NCBI GenBank assembly: GCA_944384985.1
Contig: CALWVM010000013.1
Coordinates: 1-61,781 of the forward strand
Reading direction: 5' to 3'
DNA length: 61,781 bases
Source of the DNA: an uncultured Clostridia bacterium
GTDB lineage: Bacteria; Bacillota; Clostridia; Oscillospirales; Acutalibacteraceae
A model generated the notes under the pieces. The model ran no database searches. It was not told the origin of the DNA and saw only the letters and a program-made list of their open reading frames with translations. The stretch's first letter is position 1. The number at the start of each line of letters is the position of its first letter. Shown in pieces: positions 1 through 7,937 of this stretch. The translations under genes were made by a program, and so were the position numbers.

Positions 1-320
1 CTCTTAATTGGCGTTCCCCGAAACAAGTCCTTTTTTCTTTCCACAATTCTGTAACACATCATTGACAAACCTACAAATTTTTGCTTTTTTGTGTTTTTGT
101 GCGCAAGGCGGGGAAAAGCCGTAGAAGGCACCACCGAGCAAGCGAGACCGGCGGCTGCGCAAGGAATTTGCGAGCTGCCGGCGGCGGGAGCAGAAATTCT
201 TCGGATTCGGCATCTTTTGTCCGCTGCTTAGGTCTTTTCGCTAACCGGGAAAAGAGCCGCGCGCTACGGGTTTGTGCGGTTTTCGGCAGCCGCAGGCTAT
301 CTCCCGGCTGCACATCCCTC

Positions 321-352
321 GGGCGGGCACGGAGGCCCGCCCCTACGGGGTT
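321..352. repeat. intergenic inverted-repeat element, CCTACGGGG type
   Basis: Arms GGGCGGGC and GCCCGCCC (321-328, 335-342) flank ACGGAG and are followed by CCTACGGGG. The same CCTACGGGG tail follows a different inverted repeat at 56610-56630, so the tail is conserved while the arms vary as complementary pairs. This resembles dispersed palindromic elements common between genes in gut clostridia (recollection, not a database hit). Confidence 0.6.
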
Positions 353-383
353 GTGTTGGTTCTTGGCTTTGGGCGTATTATGC

Positions 384-408
384 GGCGGGAGCAAGCTCCC
401 GCCCTACA
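384..408. repeat. second inverted-repeat element
   Basis: A perfect 9-bp inverted repeat GGCGGGAGC / GCTCCCGCC with a 2-base centre, followed by CTACA. It looks like a second copy of the element class at 321-352 with different arms. Confidence 0.55.
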
Positions 409-615
409 TTTTTGTTTTGTGCGAATTACCTGCACCGCTTCTGACATCGAGTGTTTCGCAGGCGTGGAAATCCTCCGGACTCCGGAACCCTTTTGTCCGC
501 TGCGCAGACATTTCCCCGAACAGGGGAATCACCTGCCACTATGTGGTTGTGTGGATTTGCGGCGCGCCGGAAATCGCGTATGCTGCGAACCGTATCACAC
601 GCCTATAGCCCGCAG

Positions 616-2025
616 CTATTCGACGTTCAGCCCAAAATATTTTTCTGCGTTGTTGAACGAAATGTCCGCGACCATTTGAGAGAGGAAGTCGAGGTCACAG
701 GGGTATTTGCCCTCCTCCACCCAGTCGCCGATGAGTTCGCAGAGGATGCGGCGGAAATACTCGTGGCGCGGATAGGAAAGGAAGCTGCGCGAATCCGTGA
801 CCATCCCGACGAATTTGCCGAGCACACCGAGATTTGCAAGCGTCTTCATTTGTTCGCGCATGCCGTCGTAATTGTCATTGAACCACCACGCCGAGCCGAA
901 CTGGATCTTGGAGGCGATTTCATCGCTCTGGAAGTTTCCGAGCATCGCACCGAGGACATAGTTGTCCTTCGGGTTGAGGGCAAACAGCACGGTTTTGGGC
1001 AAACTCCCCTTGCGTTCGAGCGCGTCGAGCATACCGGAAAGCCCGCGCGCGATCTCGTGGTCGTCGATAGAGTCGAAGCCCGTGTCGGGGCCGAGCCGGT
1101 CGAACATACGGCGGTTGTTGTTGCGCATAGCGCCGATGTGCAGCTCCATCACCCAGCCGCGGCGGGCGTACTCCGCGCCCAAGAAGCGCAGAAGCGACGT
1201 ACGGTATTTATCCGTCTCTTCCGTTGTAAGCATCCCTCCGATGAGCCCGAGCTTGAAAATCTTTTCCACCTCAGAATCCGTTGCGGGACAATACGGTACA
1301 TACGCAAAGGAATGGTCGCTCGCGCGGCAGCCAAGCGAATCGAAAAGATCCATGCGCTCGACAAGCGCCGTTTTGAGTTGGGCGAACGTATGGATCTCGC
1401 GGTGCACCGCCTTTTCGAGTGCGGCGATCCACGGGATAAAGGTGGGCAGTTCGATCCCAAGTGCCTTATCCGGGCGGAACGCAGGCAGCACGCGGCATTT
1501 GAAATCCTTTTCTTTCGCGAGCAACTTATGGTATTCCAGCGTATCGGCGGGGTCGTCCGTCGTGCAGACGCAGCGCACGTTGGACTTTTCGATCAGCTCG
1601 CGCGGGGAAAAGCCGCTCGCGCGGATCTTTTCGTTGCAACGGCGGTAAATCTCCTCCGCCGTCTTTTCGGACAACGGTTCTTCCACGCCGAAATACCGCT
1701 GCAATTCGAGATGCGTCCAATGATACATGGGGTTGCCGACGGCATACGGCAGGCTGGCTGCGAACGCCTTGAATTTTTCAAAATTCGGCTTTGTCCCCGT
1801 GATATACTCCTCCGAAACACCGCAGGAGCGCATCAGCCGCCATTTGTAATGGTCGCCCGAAAGCCAGAGCTCGGCGATGTCGGCAGGCTGCTTGTTTTCA
1901 TAGATCTCTTTCGGGGAAAGATGGCAGTGCCAGTCGAAGATCGGCGTCTTTTCCGCACCGCGGCGGTAAAGCTCCTTCGCCGTTTTCGTGCTCAGCAGAA
2001 AATCCTTATCCATAAATCGTTTCAA
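616..2025 (-). CDS. uxaC: glucuronate isomerase (uronate isomerase)
   Basis: Converts D-glucuronate to fructuronate, and galacturonate to tagaturonate, in hexuronate degradation; cytosolic. The 469-residue length and the N-terminus fit the UxaC family: FMDKDFLL near residue 4, then FDWHCHLSP at about 30-38 with the metal-binding HxH of this amidohydrolase-fold family. The start chosen is TTG at 2023-2025, because GGGGAG lies 6 bases upstream and the resulting MKRFMDKDFLL aligns with the known start of UxaC; ATG codons at 2043 and 2013 have worse spacing. It appears monocistronic with its own promoter, and no other uronate genes lie in the window. Confidence 0.95.
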   Translation of the reverse strand: MKRFMDKDFLLSTKTAKELYRRGAEKTPIFDWHCHLSPKEIYENKQPADIAELWLSGDHYKWRLMRSCGVSEEYITGTKPNFEKFKAFAASLPYAVGNPMYHWTHLELQRYFGVEEPLSEKTAEEIYRRCNEKIRASGFSPRELIEKSNVRCVCTTDDPADTLEYHKLLAKEKDFKCRVLPAFRPDKALGIELPTFIPWIAALEKAVHREIHTFAQLKTALVERMDLFDSLGCRASDHSFAYVPYCPATDSEVEKIFKLGLIGGMLTTEETDKYRTSLLRFLGAEYARRGWVMELHIGAMRNNNRRMFDRLGPDTGFDSIDDHEIARGLSGMLDALERKGSLPKTVLFALNPKDNYVLGAMLGNFQSDEIASKIQFGSAWWFNDNYDGMREQMKTLANLGVLGKFVGMVTDSRSFLSYPRHEYFRRILCELIGDWVEEGKYPCDLDFLSQMVADISFNNAEKYFGLNVE

Positions 2026-2065
2026 TACGATCTCCCCTTTCATCTGCGTTCGTTCTTGCCCTGCT

Positions 2066-2094
2066 ATTGTAAAGCAAAATCTGCGGCGGGTCAA
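2066..2094 (-). promoter_or_regulatory. sigma-A promoter of uxaC
   Basis: On the minus strand TTGACC (2089-2094) and TACAAT (2066-2071) are separated by 17 bases, about 40 bases upstream of the TTG start. Confidence 0.65.
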
Positions 2095-2135
2095 GGCGCG
2101 CGGGCAAAATATCGGCAGGAATTTCCCGTTTTCTA

Positions 2136-2321
2136 TTGTGCGCGCGGCGACGGCATGGTATGATGGAGCAAAAGCTCGGCAACGCAAAGCTCTCCTTTAT
2201 CATCCTTTCCGCGGTCGCCGAGCGGCACACCAAAACAGGGTATTTCCCCGCGAGCGCGCTCGAAGCACTTGCCGCGCACATCGTAAAAGCGCGCGACACT
2301 TCCACAAAGCTGTGGGAATAG
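2136..2321 (+). other. possible short transcript or small ORF
   Basis: TTGTGC-17-TATGAT (2136-2164) with an extended TG forms a plausible promoter facing away from uxaC. A 52-codon frame from ATG 2163 to 2321 follows, but its ATG overlaps the -10 box and no Shine-Dalgarno is visible. I do not recognise the peptide, which contains FPASALEALAAHIV. It may be a remnant or a non-coding transcript. Confidence 0.25.
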
Positions 2322-2352
2322 CTGCGGATCTGCGGTTTTTCATGTCGAGCCC

Positions 2353-2381
2353 TTGCACAAACCGGCCGGATGTGCTAAACT
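2353..2381 (+). promoter_or_regulatory. sigma-A promoter of yebC
   Basis: TTGCAC (2353-2358), 17-base spacer, TAAACT (2376-2381); 30 bases upstream of the yebC ATG. Confidence 0.65.
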
Positions 2382-2411
2382 ATTCGCGTATTTCTTAAAG
2401 AGGTGAAAACT

Positions 2412-3149
2412 ATGTCCGGACACTCCAAATGGAGCACCATCAAGCGCAAAAAGGAAAAGACCGATAACGCGCGCGCCAAGGTGTTCACCAAAATCGGGCG
2501 CGAGATTTCCGTCGCCGTGAAGGCGGGCGGCCCCGATCCGGCGGCGAACTCCAAGCTGAAAGACGTGATTGCCAAGGCGAAGGCGAACAACGTCCCGAAC
2601 GACAACATTGAACGCATCATCAAAAAGGCTGCCGGCGAAGGCAGCGCCGACAATTACGAGGATGTGGTATATGAGGGCTATGGGCCTTCCGGGATTGCCG
2701 TCATCATTGAGGCGCTGACCGACAACCGCAACCGCACCGCCGCAGACGTGCGTCACGCGTTCGACAAATTCGGCGGCAACATGGGCACGACGGGCTGCGT
2801 TTCGTTCCTGTTCACCCGCCAGGGCGTGCTCATTCTCGACAAAGAGGACATCGACGAGGACAAACTCATGGAAGACGCGCTCGAAGCGGGCGCTTCCGAC
2901 TTCCTTTCGGACGGCGACGTCTACGAGATCCGTACCGAACCCAACGATATGGGCGCCGTGCGCGACGACCTGACCGAGAAAGGCTATAAATTCCTTTCCG
3001 CAGAGGTGGAGTACATCCCCTCGACGTATACGAAGCTTGAAAAGCCCGAGGATATCCAGAACATGGGCAGGATGCTGGAGATGTTCGAAGAGAGCGATGA
3101 CATCCAGGCGGTCTACCACAACTGGGAAAACGAAGACGACTACGAATAA
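2412..3149 (+). CDS. yebC: YebC/PmpR-type protein (TACO1 family)
   Basis: 245 residues, the usual family length. The N-terminus MSGHSKWSTIKRKK is the family hallmark, followed by conserved stretches such as YEGYGPSG and DNRNRTAADVRHAF. YebC-family proteins have been described as DNA-binding regulators and, more recently, as factors easing ribosome stalling at proline-rich stretches; the sequence does not distinguish these roles. The start is ATG 2412, with AAAGAGG 8 bases upstream; an in-frame GTG at 2403 overlaps that Shine-Dalgarno. It has its own promoter and a strong terminator, so it is monocistronic. Confidence 0.93.
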   Translation: MSGHSKWSTIKRKKEKTDNARAKVFTKIGREISVAVKAGGPDPAANSKLKDVIAKAKANNVPNDNIERIIKKAAGEGSADNYEDVVYEGYGPSGIAVIIEALTDNRNRTAADVRHAFDKFGGNMGTTGCVSFLFTRQGVLILDKEDIDEDKLMEDALEAGASDFLSDGDVYEIRTEPNDMGAVRDDLTEKGYKFLSAEVEYIPSTYTKLEKPEDIQNMGRMLEMFEESDDIQAVYHNWENEDDYE

Positions 3150-3161
3150 AGCGCTTGTGCG

Positions 3162-3193
3162 GCGGCACACCCCTTTGGGTGTGCCGCTTTTTT
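3162..3193 (+). terminator. intrinsic terminator of yebC
   Basis: An 11-bp perfect stem GCGGCACACCC / GGGTGTGCCGC with a CTTT loop, followed by six T. Confidence 0.85.
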
Positions 3194-3198
3194 CAGCA

Positions 3199-3227
3199 TG
3201 GACTTTTTTCGCGCGGTATGCTACAAT
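3199..3227 (+). promoter_or_regulatory. extended -10 promoter
   Basis: TGGACT (3199-3204), 17 bases, then TGC-TACAAT (TACAAT 3222-3227), upstream of the gene at 3261. Confidence 0.6.
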
Positions 3228-3260
3228 GCAGATAACAAGTAAAGCTGGGAGGCATTCGGC

Positions 3261-4184
3261 ATGAAGCTTTGGAAACGCATCGTGCTCGGCGTTGCGAGTG
3301 TAATTCTCGCAGGACTTTTGGCATTCGGCGCGTCGTTCATCTGGTATTACCCGCATTACAGGGCAAACAAAGCGCCTGTGGACATCGCCGTGCAGACCGC
3401 ACCCGGCGAGATTCAACTGATGAGCTGCAACCTGCGGTGCATCAATCCGCTTGATTTCGGTAAAAAGAGCTGGTTTTACCGCGCCGACCTGCTGGTAGAC
3501 GGCGTTGCCGAAGCCGCGCCCGACATCGTCGGCTTTCAAGAGGCGACCAAGTGGCAGTACAACTACCTTTGCGACGTGCTCACCGGGTACGGCTCGGTGA
3601 TCGAATACCGTGACAACGCCGTAAATTCCGAGGGCTGTCCTATCTTTTACCGCACAGACCTTTACAACCTGCTGGATTCGGGCTCATTTTGGCTTTCCGA
3701 AACACCGGAGCAAATGAGCAAAAGCTGGGATGCGGCGTTCTGCCGTATTTGCAGCTATGTGATCTTAGAAGAACGTGCGACGGGCGCGCAGTTTGCCGTT
3801 TTCAACGCGCATTTGGACCACGAAAGCGAAGAAGCGCGCATCAACGGGATCGGTGTGGTCCTGGACAAGATCGAAGAGTTTGGCGGCATCCCCGCCGTGC
3901 TTATGGGGGACTTGAATGCTGAAGAATCCTCCGAAACCTATAAAAGTGCGACGGAAAATTTCCTCGACGTAAAATACCAGACCGAAGACACCATGCAAAG
4001 CGCGACCTACCAGAATTGGGGCAAGGCGCTTAACAACAATTGTATTGATTATATTCTCATCTCAAAGACAGGTTTCGAAGTAGAATCCTACCGTGTGCTG
4101 AACACAACACGTGACGGTATCTATACCAGCGACCACTTTCCTATTTGCGCACGTCTGAAACTTACAGCAGCGAACGGAGACTAA
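3261..4184 (+). CDS. membrane-anchored endonuclease/exonuclease/phosphatase-fold protein
   Basis: 307 residues. A hydrophobic segment at about 7-29 after MKLWKR acts as a signal anchor, placing the catalytic domain outside the membrane. Fold motifs in order: FQE (E94), NAHLDH (182-187), GDLNAE (216-221), IDYI (262-265) and SDHFP (290-294). These are the metal and catalytic residues of the DNase I-like/phosphodiesterase superfamily. The substrate (nucleic acid, sphingolipid or inositol phosphate) cannot be told. GGGAGG lies upstream of the ATG. The next gene starts 5 bases after the stop, so the two are probably co-transcribed. Confidence 0.85.
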   Translation: MKLWKRIVLGVASVILAGLLAFGASFIWYYPHYRANKAPVDIAVQTAPGEIQLMSCNLRCINPLDFGKKSWFYRADLLVDGVAEAAPDIVGFQEATKWQYNYLCDVLTGYGSVIEYRDNAVNSEGCPIFYRTDLYNLLDSGSFWLSETPEQMSKSWDAAFCRICSYVILEERATGAQFAVFNAHLDHESEEARINGIGVVLDKIEEFGGIPAVLMGDLNAEESSETYKSATENFLDVKYQTEDTMQSATYQNWGKALNNNCIDYILISKTGFEVESYRVLNTTRDGIYTSDHFPICARLKLTAANGD

Positions 4185-4189
4185 ACGCC

Positions 4190-5329
4190 ATGCAGCCAAT
4201 CATGCAAGCCAAGGAAAATTTACTCGCCGTCGTCCGTGCGGCGCTGCACAAAACGCCTGCGCCCGACGCGGGCGCGTTTCCGGATTTTGCGCTGGTCTGC
4301 AAACTGGCGCGGCGCAACTGTGTGCAGAGCATGGCATATCTGACGTTGAAAGACCAGAAAAGCACACTGCCCGCCGAAGAATTCGCAAGGCTGGAAAAAT
4401 CCTTTCAGGCGGCCGTGCTGCGCGAGACGGCACAGCAGGCATTTTTGAAAACGCTGCGCGAAAAATTTGACGCGGCAGGAATCGATTTCATGCTGCTCAA
4501 AGGCACGCATGTCAAAGCTTTATACCCGGCCGCGGAGATGCGCTTTATGGTGGATATGGACGTGCTCGTGCGCGAAGCGGACGTCGAGCGCGCGCAGGAA
4601 ATCCTGCTCGGCTGCGGCCTTTCGCTGCATCTGGACAACGGCAAGGACATCATCTATATGCGCAAGCCTTTCCTGACTGTGGAACTGCACCGCGCGCTGT
4701 TCCAGAAAGAGGACGCTTTGTATTCGCATTTTCTCGACGTATGGGAATGCGCCGTGCCTTTAGGCGCACATGAATACAAAATGTCCGACGAGGCGCTGTA
4801 CGTTTACACGCTCGCGCATTTGGCGGAGCACTATACCACGGCGGGTTCGTGCTTCCGCCCGGTGATGGACTTATATTTGCTCGAACAAAAAACGACGCTC
4901 GATTTTTCCGCGCTGGACGTACGTTTTCGGGAAATGGGGCTCGAAGCCTTCGCGAAAAACGTGCGCGCGCTGTATGGTGCAATGTTCGACGGCGCGCCGA
5001 AAAACGACACGCTTTTGCTCATGGAAAACTACATCCTTTTAGGCCCTCCCGTGCAGCATGCAGACGCCGCGGCCGCTGCGGCGCGTACGCACAAATCCAA
5101 AGCGCGCCGGCTGTTTTCCGCTGCGTTCCCCGGGCTTTCGCATATGCGTTTAAAGTATCCGCTTCTCAAAAAAGCGCCGTTTTTGCTGCCGGTTTTCTGG
5201 TTTATACGGCTGGTGCAATACGCGTTTACCAAGGACAAAAGCATCGCCCGCAAACGCACCTCGCTGCTAAACGCAGACGAAAAAAGTGCTGCGGTCATGG
5301 AGAAAATCTTTAAGACTTCGGGGCTGTAA
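4190..5329 (+). CDS. nucleotidyltransferase-like family protein (PF14907 type)
   Basis: 379 residues. MLLKG at 101-105 and VDMDVLV at 121-127 match the LLKG-(n)-DxD core of the uncharacterised nucleotidyltransferase family found in polysaccharide and peptide-modification loci. The C-terminal third is basic with hydrophobic stretches. The start is ATG 4190 with GGAGA upstream; the earlier in-frame start at 4145 lies inside the preceding gene. The paired upstream gene is an envelope-facing hydrolase, so a surface-polymer role is possible but is inference only. Confidence 0.75.
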   Translation: MQPIMQAKENLLAVVRAALHKTPAPDAGAFPDFALVCKLARRNCVQSMAYLTLKDQKSTLPAEEFARLEKSFQAAVLRETAQQAFLKTLREKFDAAGIDFMLLKGTHVKALYPAAEMRFMVDMDVLVREADVERAQEILLGCGLSLHLDNGKDIIYMRKPFLTVELHRALFQKEDALYSHFLDVWECAVPLGAHEYKMSDEALYVYTLAHLAEHYTTAGSCFRPVMDLYLLEQKTTLDFSALDVRFREMGLEAFAKNVRALYGAMFDGAPKNDTLLLMENYILLGPPVQHADAAAAAARTHKSKARRLFSAAFPGLSHMRLKYPLLKKAPFLLPVFWFIRLVQYAFTKDKSIARKRTSLLNADEKSAAVMEKIFKTSGL

Positions 5330-5335
5330 GCAGAA

Positions 5336-5372
5336 AGAAAAGGTAAAGCAAAGCTTTGCCTTTTCTTTTTTC
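5336..5372 (+). terminator. intrinsic terminator
   Basis: A 14-bp stem AGAAAAGGTAAAGC / GCTTTGCCTTTTCT (one G-U pair) with an AAA loop and a following T run. Confidence 0.75.
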
Positions 5373-5446
5373 TGTGGTGGCGGCGCGCATAAAAGTTTGC
5401 GTATATTTTCTGAGTCGGCGGGCATACTGCTTGTGAGGTGAGAACA

Positions 5447-5584
5447 ATGGCAAAAAACAAATCTCAAAAAAAGAAATCCGACAACAAGAGCGCAACGAAC
5501 AACCAGTGGACCTCCACGGGGATGGAAAACCCGCCCGCAGGCAATGACCGGCGCGACGGCCCCGGCGGCGAAAACAAAAAATAA
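5447..5584 (+). CDS. 45-residue hydrophilic Lys/Asn-rich small protein
   Basis: An ATG preceded by GAGGTGAG opens a 45-codon frame (MAKNKSQKKKSD..., then PPAGNDRRDGPGGENKK) ending in TAA at 5584. It is very polar, low in hydrophobic residues, and flanked by terminators on both sides, so it is an independent unit. Size and composition resemble minor small acid-soluble spore proteins, but I see no diagnostic motif. GTATA at 5401-5405 and CATACTG at 5423-5429 loosely resemble a forespore promoter, although the leader would be only about 11 bases. The gene call is moderate and the function unknown. Confidence 0.6.
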   Translation: MAKNKSQKKKSDNKSATNNQWTSTGMENPPAGNDRRDGPGGENKK

Positions 5585-5604
5585 TTTCCCGAAATCCAAA
5601 AGCG

Positions 5605-5637
5605 CGGCCCCGTGCGAACCTGCACGGGGCCGTTTTT
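5605..5637 (+). terminator. intrinsic terminator
   Basis: An 11-bp perfect stem CGGCCCCGTGC / GCACGGGGCCG with a 6-base loop and five T, ending the 45-residue gene and just short of the convergent kinase gene. Confidence 0.8.
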
Positions 5638-5655
5638 ACATATGATTTTACGGGC

Positions 5656-7059
5656 TTATGCATTCGCTGTGCCGACGACGGGAAAGGACATTTCCACACA
5701 AAAGCCGCCGTTTTTGCCATGTGAAAAGGCGACGGCGCCGCCGTGCGCCTGTACGATCTGCCGCACGATCAAAAGGCCCAGCCCATGCCGCGGCTCTGTG
5801 GTGCTGCCGTCGCTCATCATGTAATGCGGCGTGTTTTGAAGCGCGTGAAGCTGCGCGTCCGTGATCCCGAAGCCGTCGTCTTCCACCGCAATGCGGCAGG
5901 TGCTTTTATCCGCCGCAACACGGACGGAAACGCGGCAGCCGTCCGGATTGTGCACCTTCGCGTTGGAAAGCAGATTTTGCACAGCACGATGCAGCAGATC
6001 TCTGTCCCCGTTGATGCGCACGGCTTCCGCCTGTTCGTCGCAAACCCATGTCAGCGGATAGTCGCCATCCAGGTCGGCATTGATAAAATCTGCGGCGCAT
6101 TGCCGCGCCACCGAAACGGGACTGACCGCTTCAAGGTGCAGCGGCTGCATGTTGTATTCCAGTTTAGACGCAAGGTTCAGGTCGTTGACCAAATTTTTCA
6201 TTTTGACGCTTTGCTGCCGGATAACGGCAGCTTTTTTTCGGTCCGCTTCGGGAAGATCCGGGCTTTCTTCCAACTGCCCGGCATAGCCCATCACCATGGA
6301 AAGCGGCGTGCGGATGTCGTGTGAAACGCCGGTGATCCAGTTGGCGCGGGCGCTTTCTTTTTTGCGCAGTTCGCGCTGCTGCGTGCGCAGGAGCGCAGAG
6401 GTATGGTTGATGTCTGCTGCGAGATCCGACAACAGCCCTTTTTCTTTCACATAGACATCTTCGCCGGACGGCAGCATGCGAATCCCGTCGGCAATCGGCT
6501 TAACGGATTTGAGCAGACGGGTATTCGCAATAATATAGATCAGAAAAATCAACGCAACGTTGATTGCAAGCACCGCCAGAACGATATACGGCGCGTTTCG
6601 GATGAAATCCAGATCCCACAGCGGGTACAGGTGCTTCCAATACCGGTCTTTCGGGAACCCCACCACCAGAAGCCCTTCTTCCGATTCGCCGGTGGTTGTC
6701 GGGTAATCCTGCAAGTATCCGCGCGTAAGCGCCGCGATGTCGGAGACCGTGTATTGCATTGGGATCTCCGGCGGGAGATTTTCCGTGTGCCACACAACGG
6801 TCATGGTTGCGTTATCGATATAGATCGCCCAAGCGTTTTCCGCCTGCAAAGCCGCCGATGCGCTGTCGGGCAGTACATACCTGTCTCCGGTTTTTTGCAG
6901 CGCCGCTACGGTCTCGCGCGCAAGCGTCCAGGGCGCGCCCGAGGGCGTTACCCGCAGGGTAATCACCAAGAGGATCACAAAATTCAACACGAGCACCAGA
7001 AGCGTACTCACGGCAAGGATCGCGGCAAACCGCCGAATCAGTTTGGCAATGCTGCGCAT
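5656..7059 (-). CDS. sensor histidine kinase
   Basis: 467 residues. Membrane segments at about 10-36 and 157-178 bracket a roughly 120-residue extracytoplasmic sensor region. The phospho-acceptor H box GVSHDIRTPLS has His247; the ATPase domain shows NLLSNAKVHNP (N box), DDGFGI and HGLGLLIVRQI. It is the downstream partner of the OmpR-type regulator at 7079-7777 (19-base gap), and the pair diverges from a LanFEG-type transporter that it very likely controls. Confidence 0.92.
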   Translation of the reverse strand: MRSIAKLIRRFAAILAVSTLLVLVLNFVILLVITLRVTPSGAPWTLARETVAALQKTGDRYVLPDSASAALQAENAWAIYIDNATMTVVWHTENLPPEIPMQYTVSDIAALTRGYLQDYPTTTGESEEGLLVVGFPKDRYWKHLYPLWDLDFIRNAPYIVLAVLAINVALIFLIYIIANTRLLKSVKPIADGIRMLPSGEDVYVKEKGLLSDLAADINHTSALLRTQQRELRKKESARANWITGVSHDIRTPLSMVMGYAGQLEESPDLPEADRKKAAVIRQQSVKMKNLVNDLNLASKLEYNMQPLHLEAVSPVSVARQCAADFINADLDGDYPLTWVCDEQAEAVRINGDRDLLHRAVQNLLSNAKVHNPDGCRVSVRVAADKSTCRIAVEDDGFGITDAQLHALQNTPHYMMSDGSTTEPRHGLGLLIVRQIVQAHGGAVAFSHGKNGGFCVEMSFPVVGTANA

Positions 7060-7078
7060 GGAAATACCGTACCGCCTT

Positions 7079-7777
7079 TCATTTTAAAATCAGTTTATAT
7101 CCCAAGCCCTTGACGGTGAGAAGAGATACCGGCTTTGAAGGACTTTTCTCAATTTTTTCACGGATGCGGCGAATGTGTGCCATCAAGCTGTTTTCATAGC
7201 CGTAAGGGTTATCGCCCCAAGCCGCTTCGCAAAGCCCGTCTATCGTCACGATACGCCCTGCGTTGCGGCAAAGCGCCTGCAGGATCGCATATTCCTTTGC
7301 CGTCAGCGGCAGACGTTCCCCGTCTTTTATGACCTCGGCACGTGCAAAATCGATCGTGCTGCCGGCAAGTTCCACCGTTGCCGGCTCCTCTTTATAATAT
7401 CGACGCAAAATATTGCTGACGCGCAGGAGAAGCTCCTGCGGCAGGAACGGCTTAACCATATAATCGTCCGCGCCGAGCCCAAGCCCGCGCAGCCTGTCGG
7501 CATCCTCGCCGCGCGCGGTCAGAAAGAGAACGGGCGCCTCCGAAAAGCCGCGCAGCTTTTCGAACAGCGAGAAGCCGTCGCCATCCGGCAGCATGACGTC
7601 AAGGATCATCAGTTCCGGCTGCCAGTCCTTTGCCGCCGCCAACGCCTGTTTGACCGTCCCGGCAGTTTGAATATTGGTAAAGCCGCCTTCCCTTAAAAAG
7701 GAAGAGACCATATCGCGCAGCGCTTGTTCATCATCCACAAGCAGGATCTTTTTCCGTTGGATATTCTTTTGTGCCAT
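7079..7777 (-). CDS. OmpR-family response regulator
   Basis: 232 residues. The receiver domain has acidic pair DDE (15-17), phospho-acceptor Asp60 in ILDVMLPDGDG and the KPF motif; the C-terminal winged helix contains LTAKEYAILQALC and ends LTVKGLGYKL. The start is ATG 7777 with a GGGGTG Shine-Dalgarno; the frame stays open further upstream into non-coding DNA. It presumably binds the TGTAAGG direct repeat at 7854-7871 between itself and the transporter operon. Confidence 0.93.
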   Translation of the reverse strand: MAQKNIQRKKILLVDDEQALRDMVSSFLREGGFTNIQTAGTVKQALAAAKDWQPELMILDVMLPDGDGFSLFEKLRGFSEAPVLFLTARGEDADRLRGLGLGADDYMVKPFLPQELLLRVSNILRRYYKEEPATVELAGSTIDFARAEVIKDGERLPLTAKEYAILQALCRNAGRIVTIDGLCEAAWGDNPYGYENSLMAHIRRIREKIEKSPSKPVSLLTVKGLGYKLILK

Positions 7778-7810
7778 GGGGACACCCCTTTTGTTTTTCC
7801 GGTTGCTGCT

Positions 7811-7816
7811 ATTGTA
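7811..7816 (-). promoter_or_regulatory. -10 element of the regulator-kinase operon
   Basis: Reads TG-T-TACAAT on the minus strand: an extended -10 with no good -35, about 35 bases upstream of the regulator start. Confidence 0.5.
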
Positions 7817-7853
7817 ACATAGAAATCCACGTTTGTACGCCTGCGGCGGAATT

Positions 7854-7908
7854 TGTAAGGAAAATGTAAGGGCGGCGGAAGGTTTTCGCAAGGAGGCCGG
7901 GATATGAT
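7854..7908 (+). promoter_or_regulatory. regulated promoter of the LanFEG-type operon
   Basis: TATGAT (7903-7908) lacks a recognisable -35 but is preceded by two exact copies of TGTAAGG (7854-7860, 7865-7871) offset by 11 bases, one helical turn. This layout is typical of OmpR-family activator sites centred near -50. GCAAGGAGG near 7888-7896 lies upstream of the -10 and is not the Shine-Dalgarno; that is AAGGAGA just before the ATG at 7938. Confidence 0.6.
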
Positions 7909-7937
7909 GAGAACATCCAAAGGAAGGAGACGAAAGC

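Larger units (their letters stand above)
1..615. other. gene-free region with inverted repeats
   Basis: No credible gene lies in this 615-base stretch. The longer open frames are low-complexity translations of GC-rich repeats and lack ribosome binding sites. It carries two perfect inverted repeats (321-342 and 384-403), described separately, and a looser palindromic stretch near 150-190. It sits downstream of uxaC, whose stop is at 616. Confidence 0.7.

Noticed and set aside
451-2163. 570-codon open frame on the plus strand opposite uxaC
   Set aside because: Shadow of uxaC in GC-rich DNA: no Shine-Dalgarno, no recognisable domain, and the minus-strand frame is a clear UxaC.
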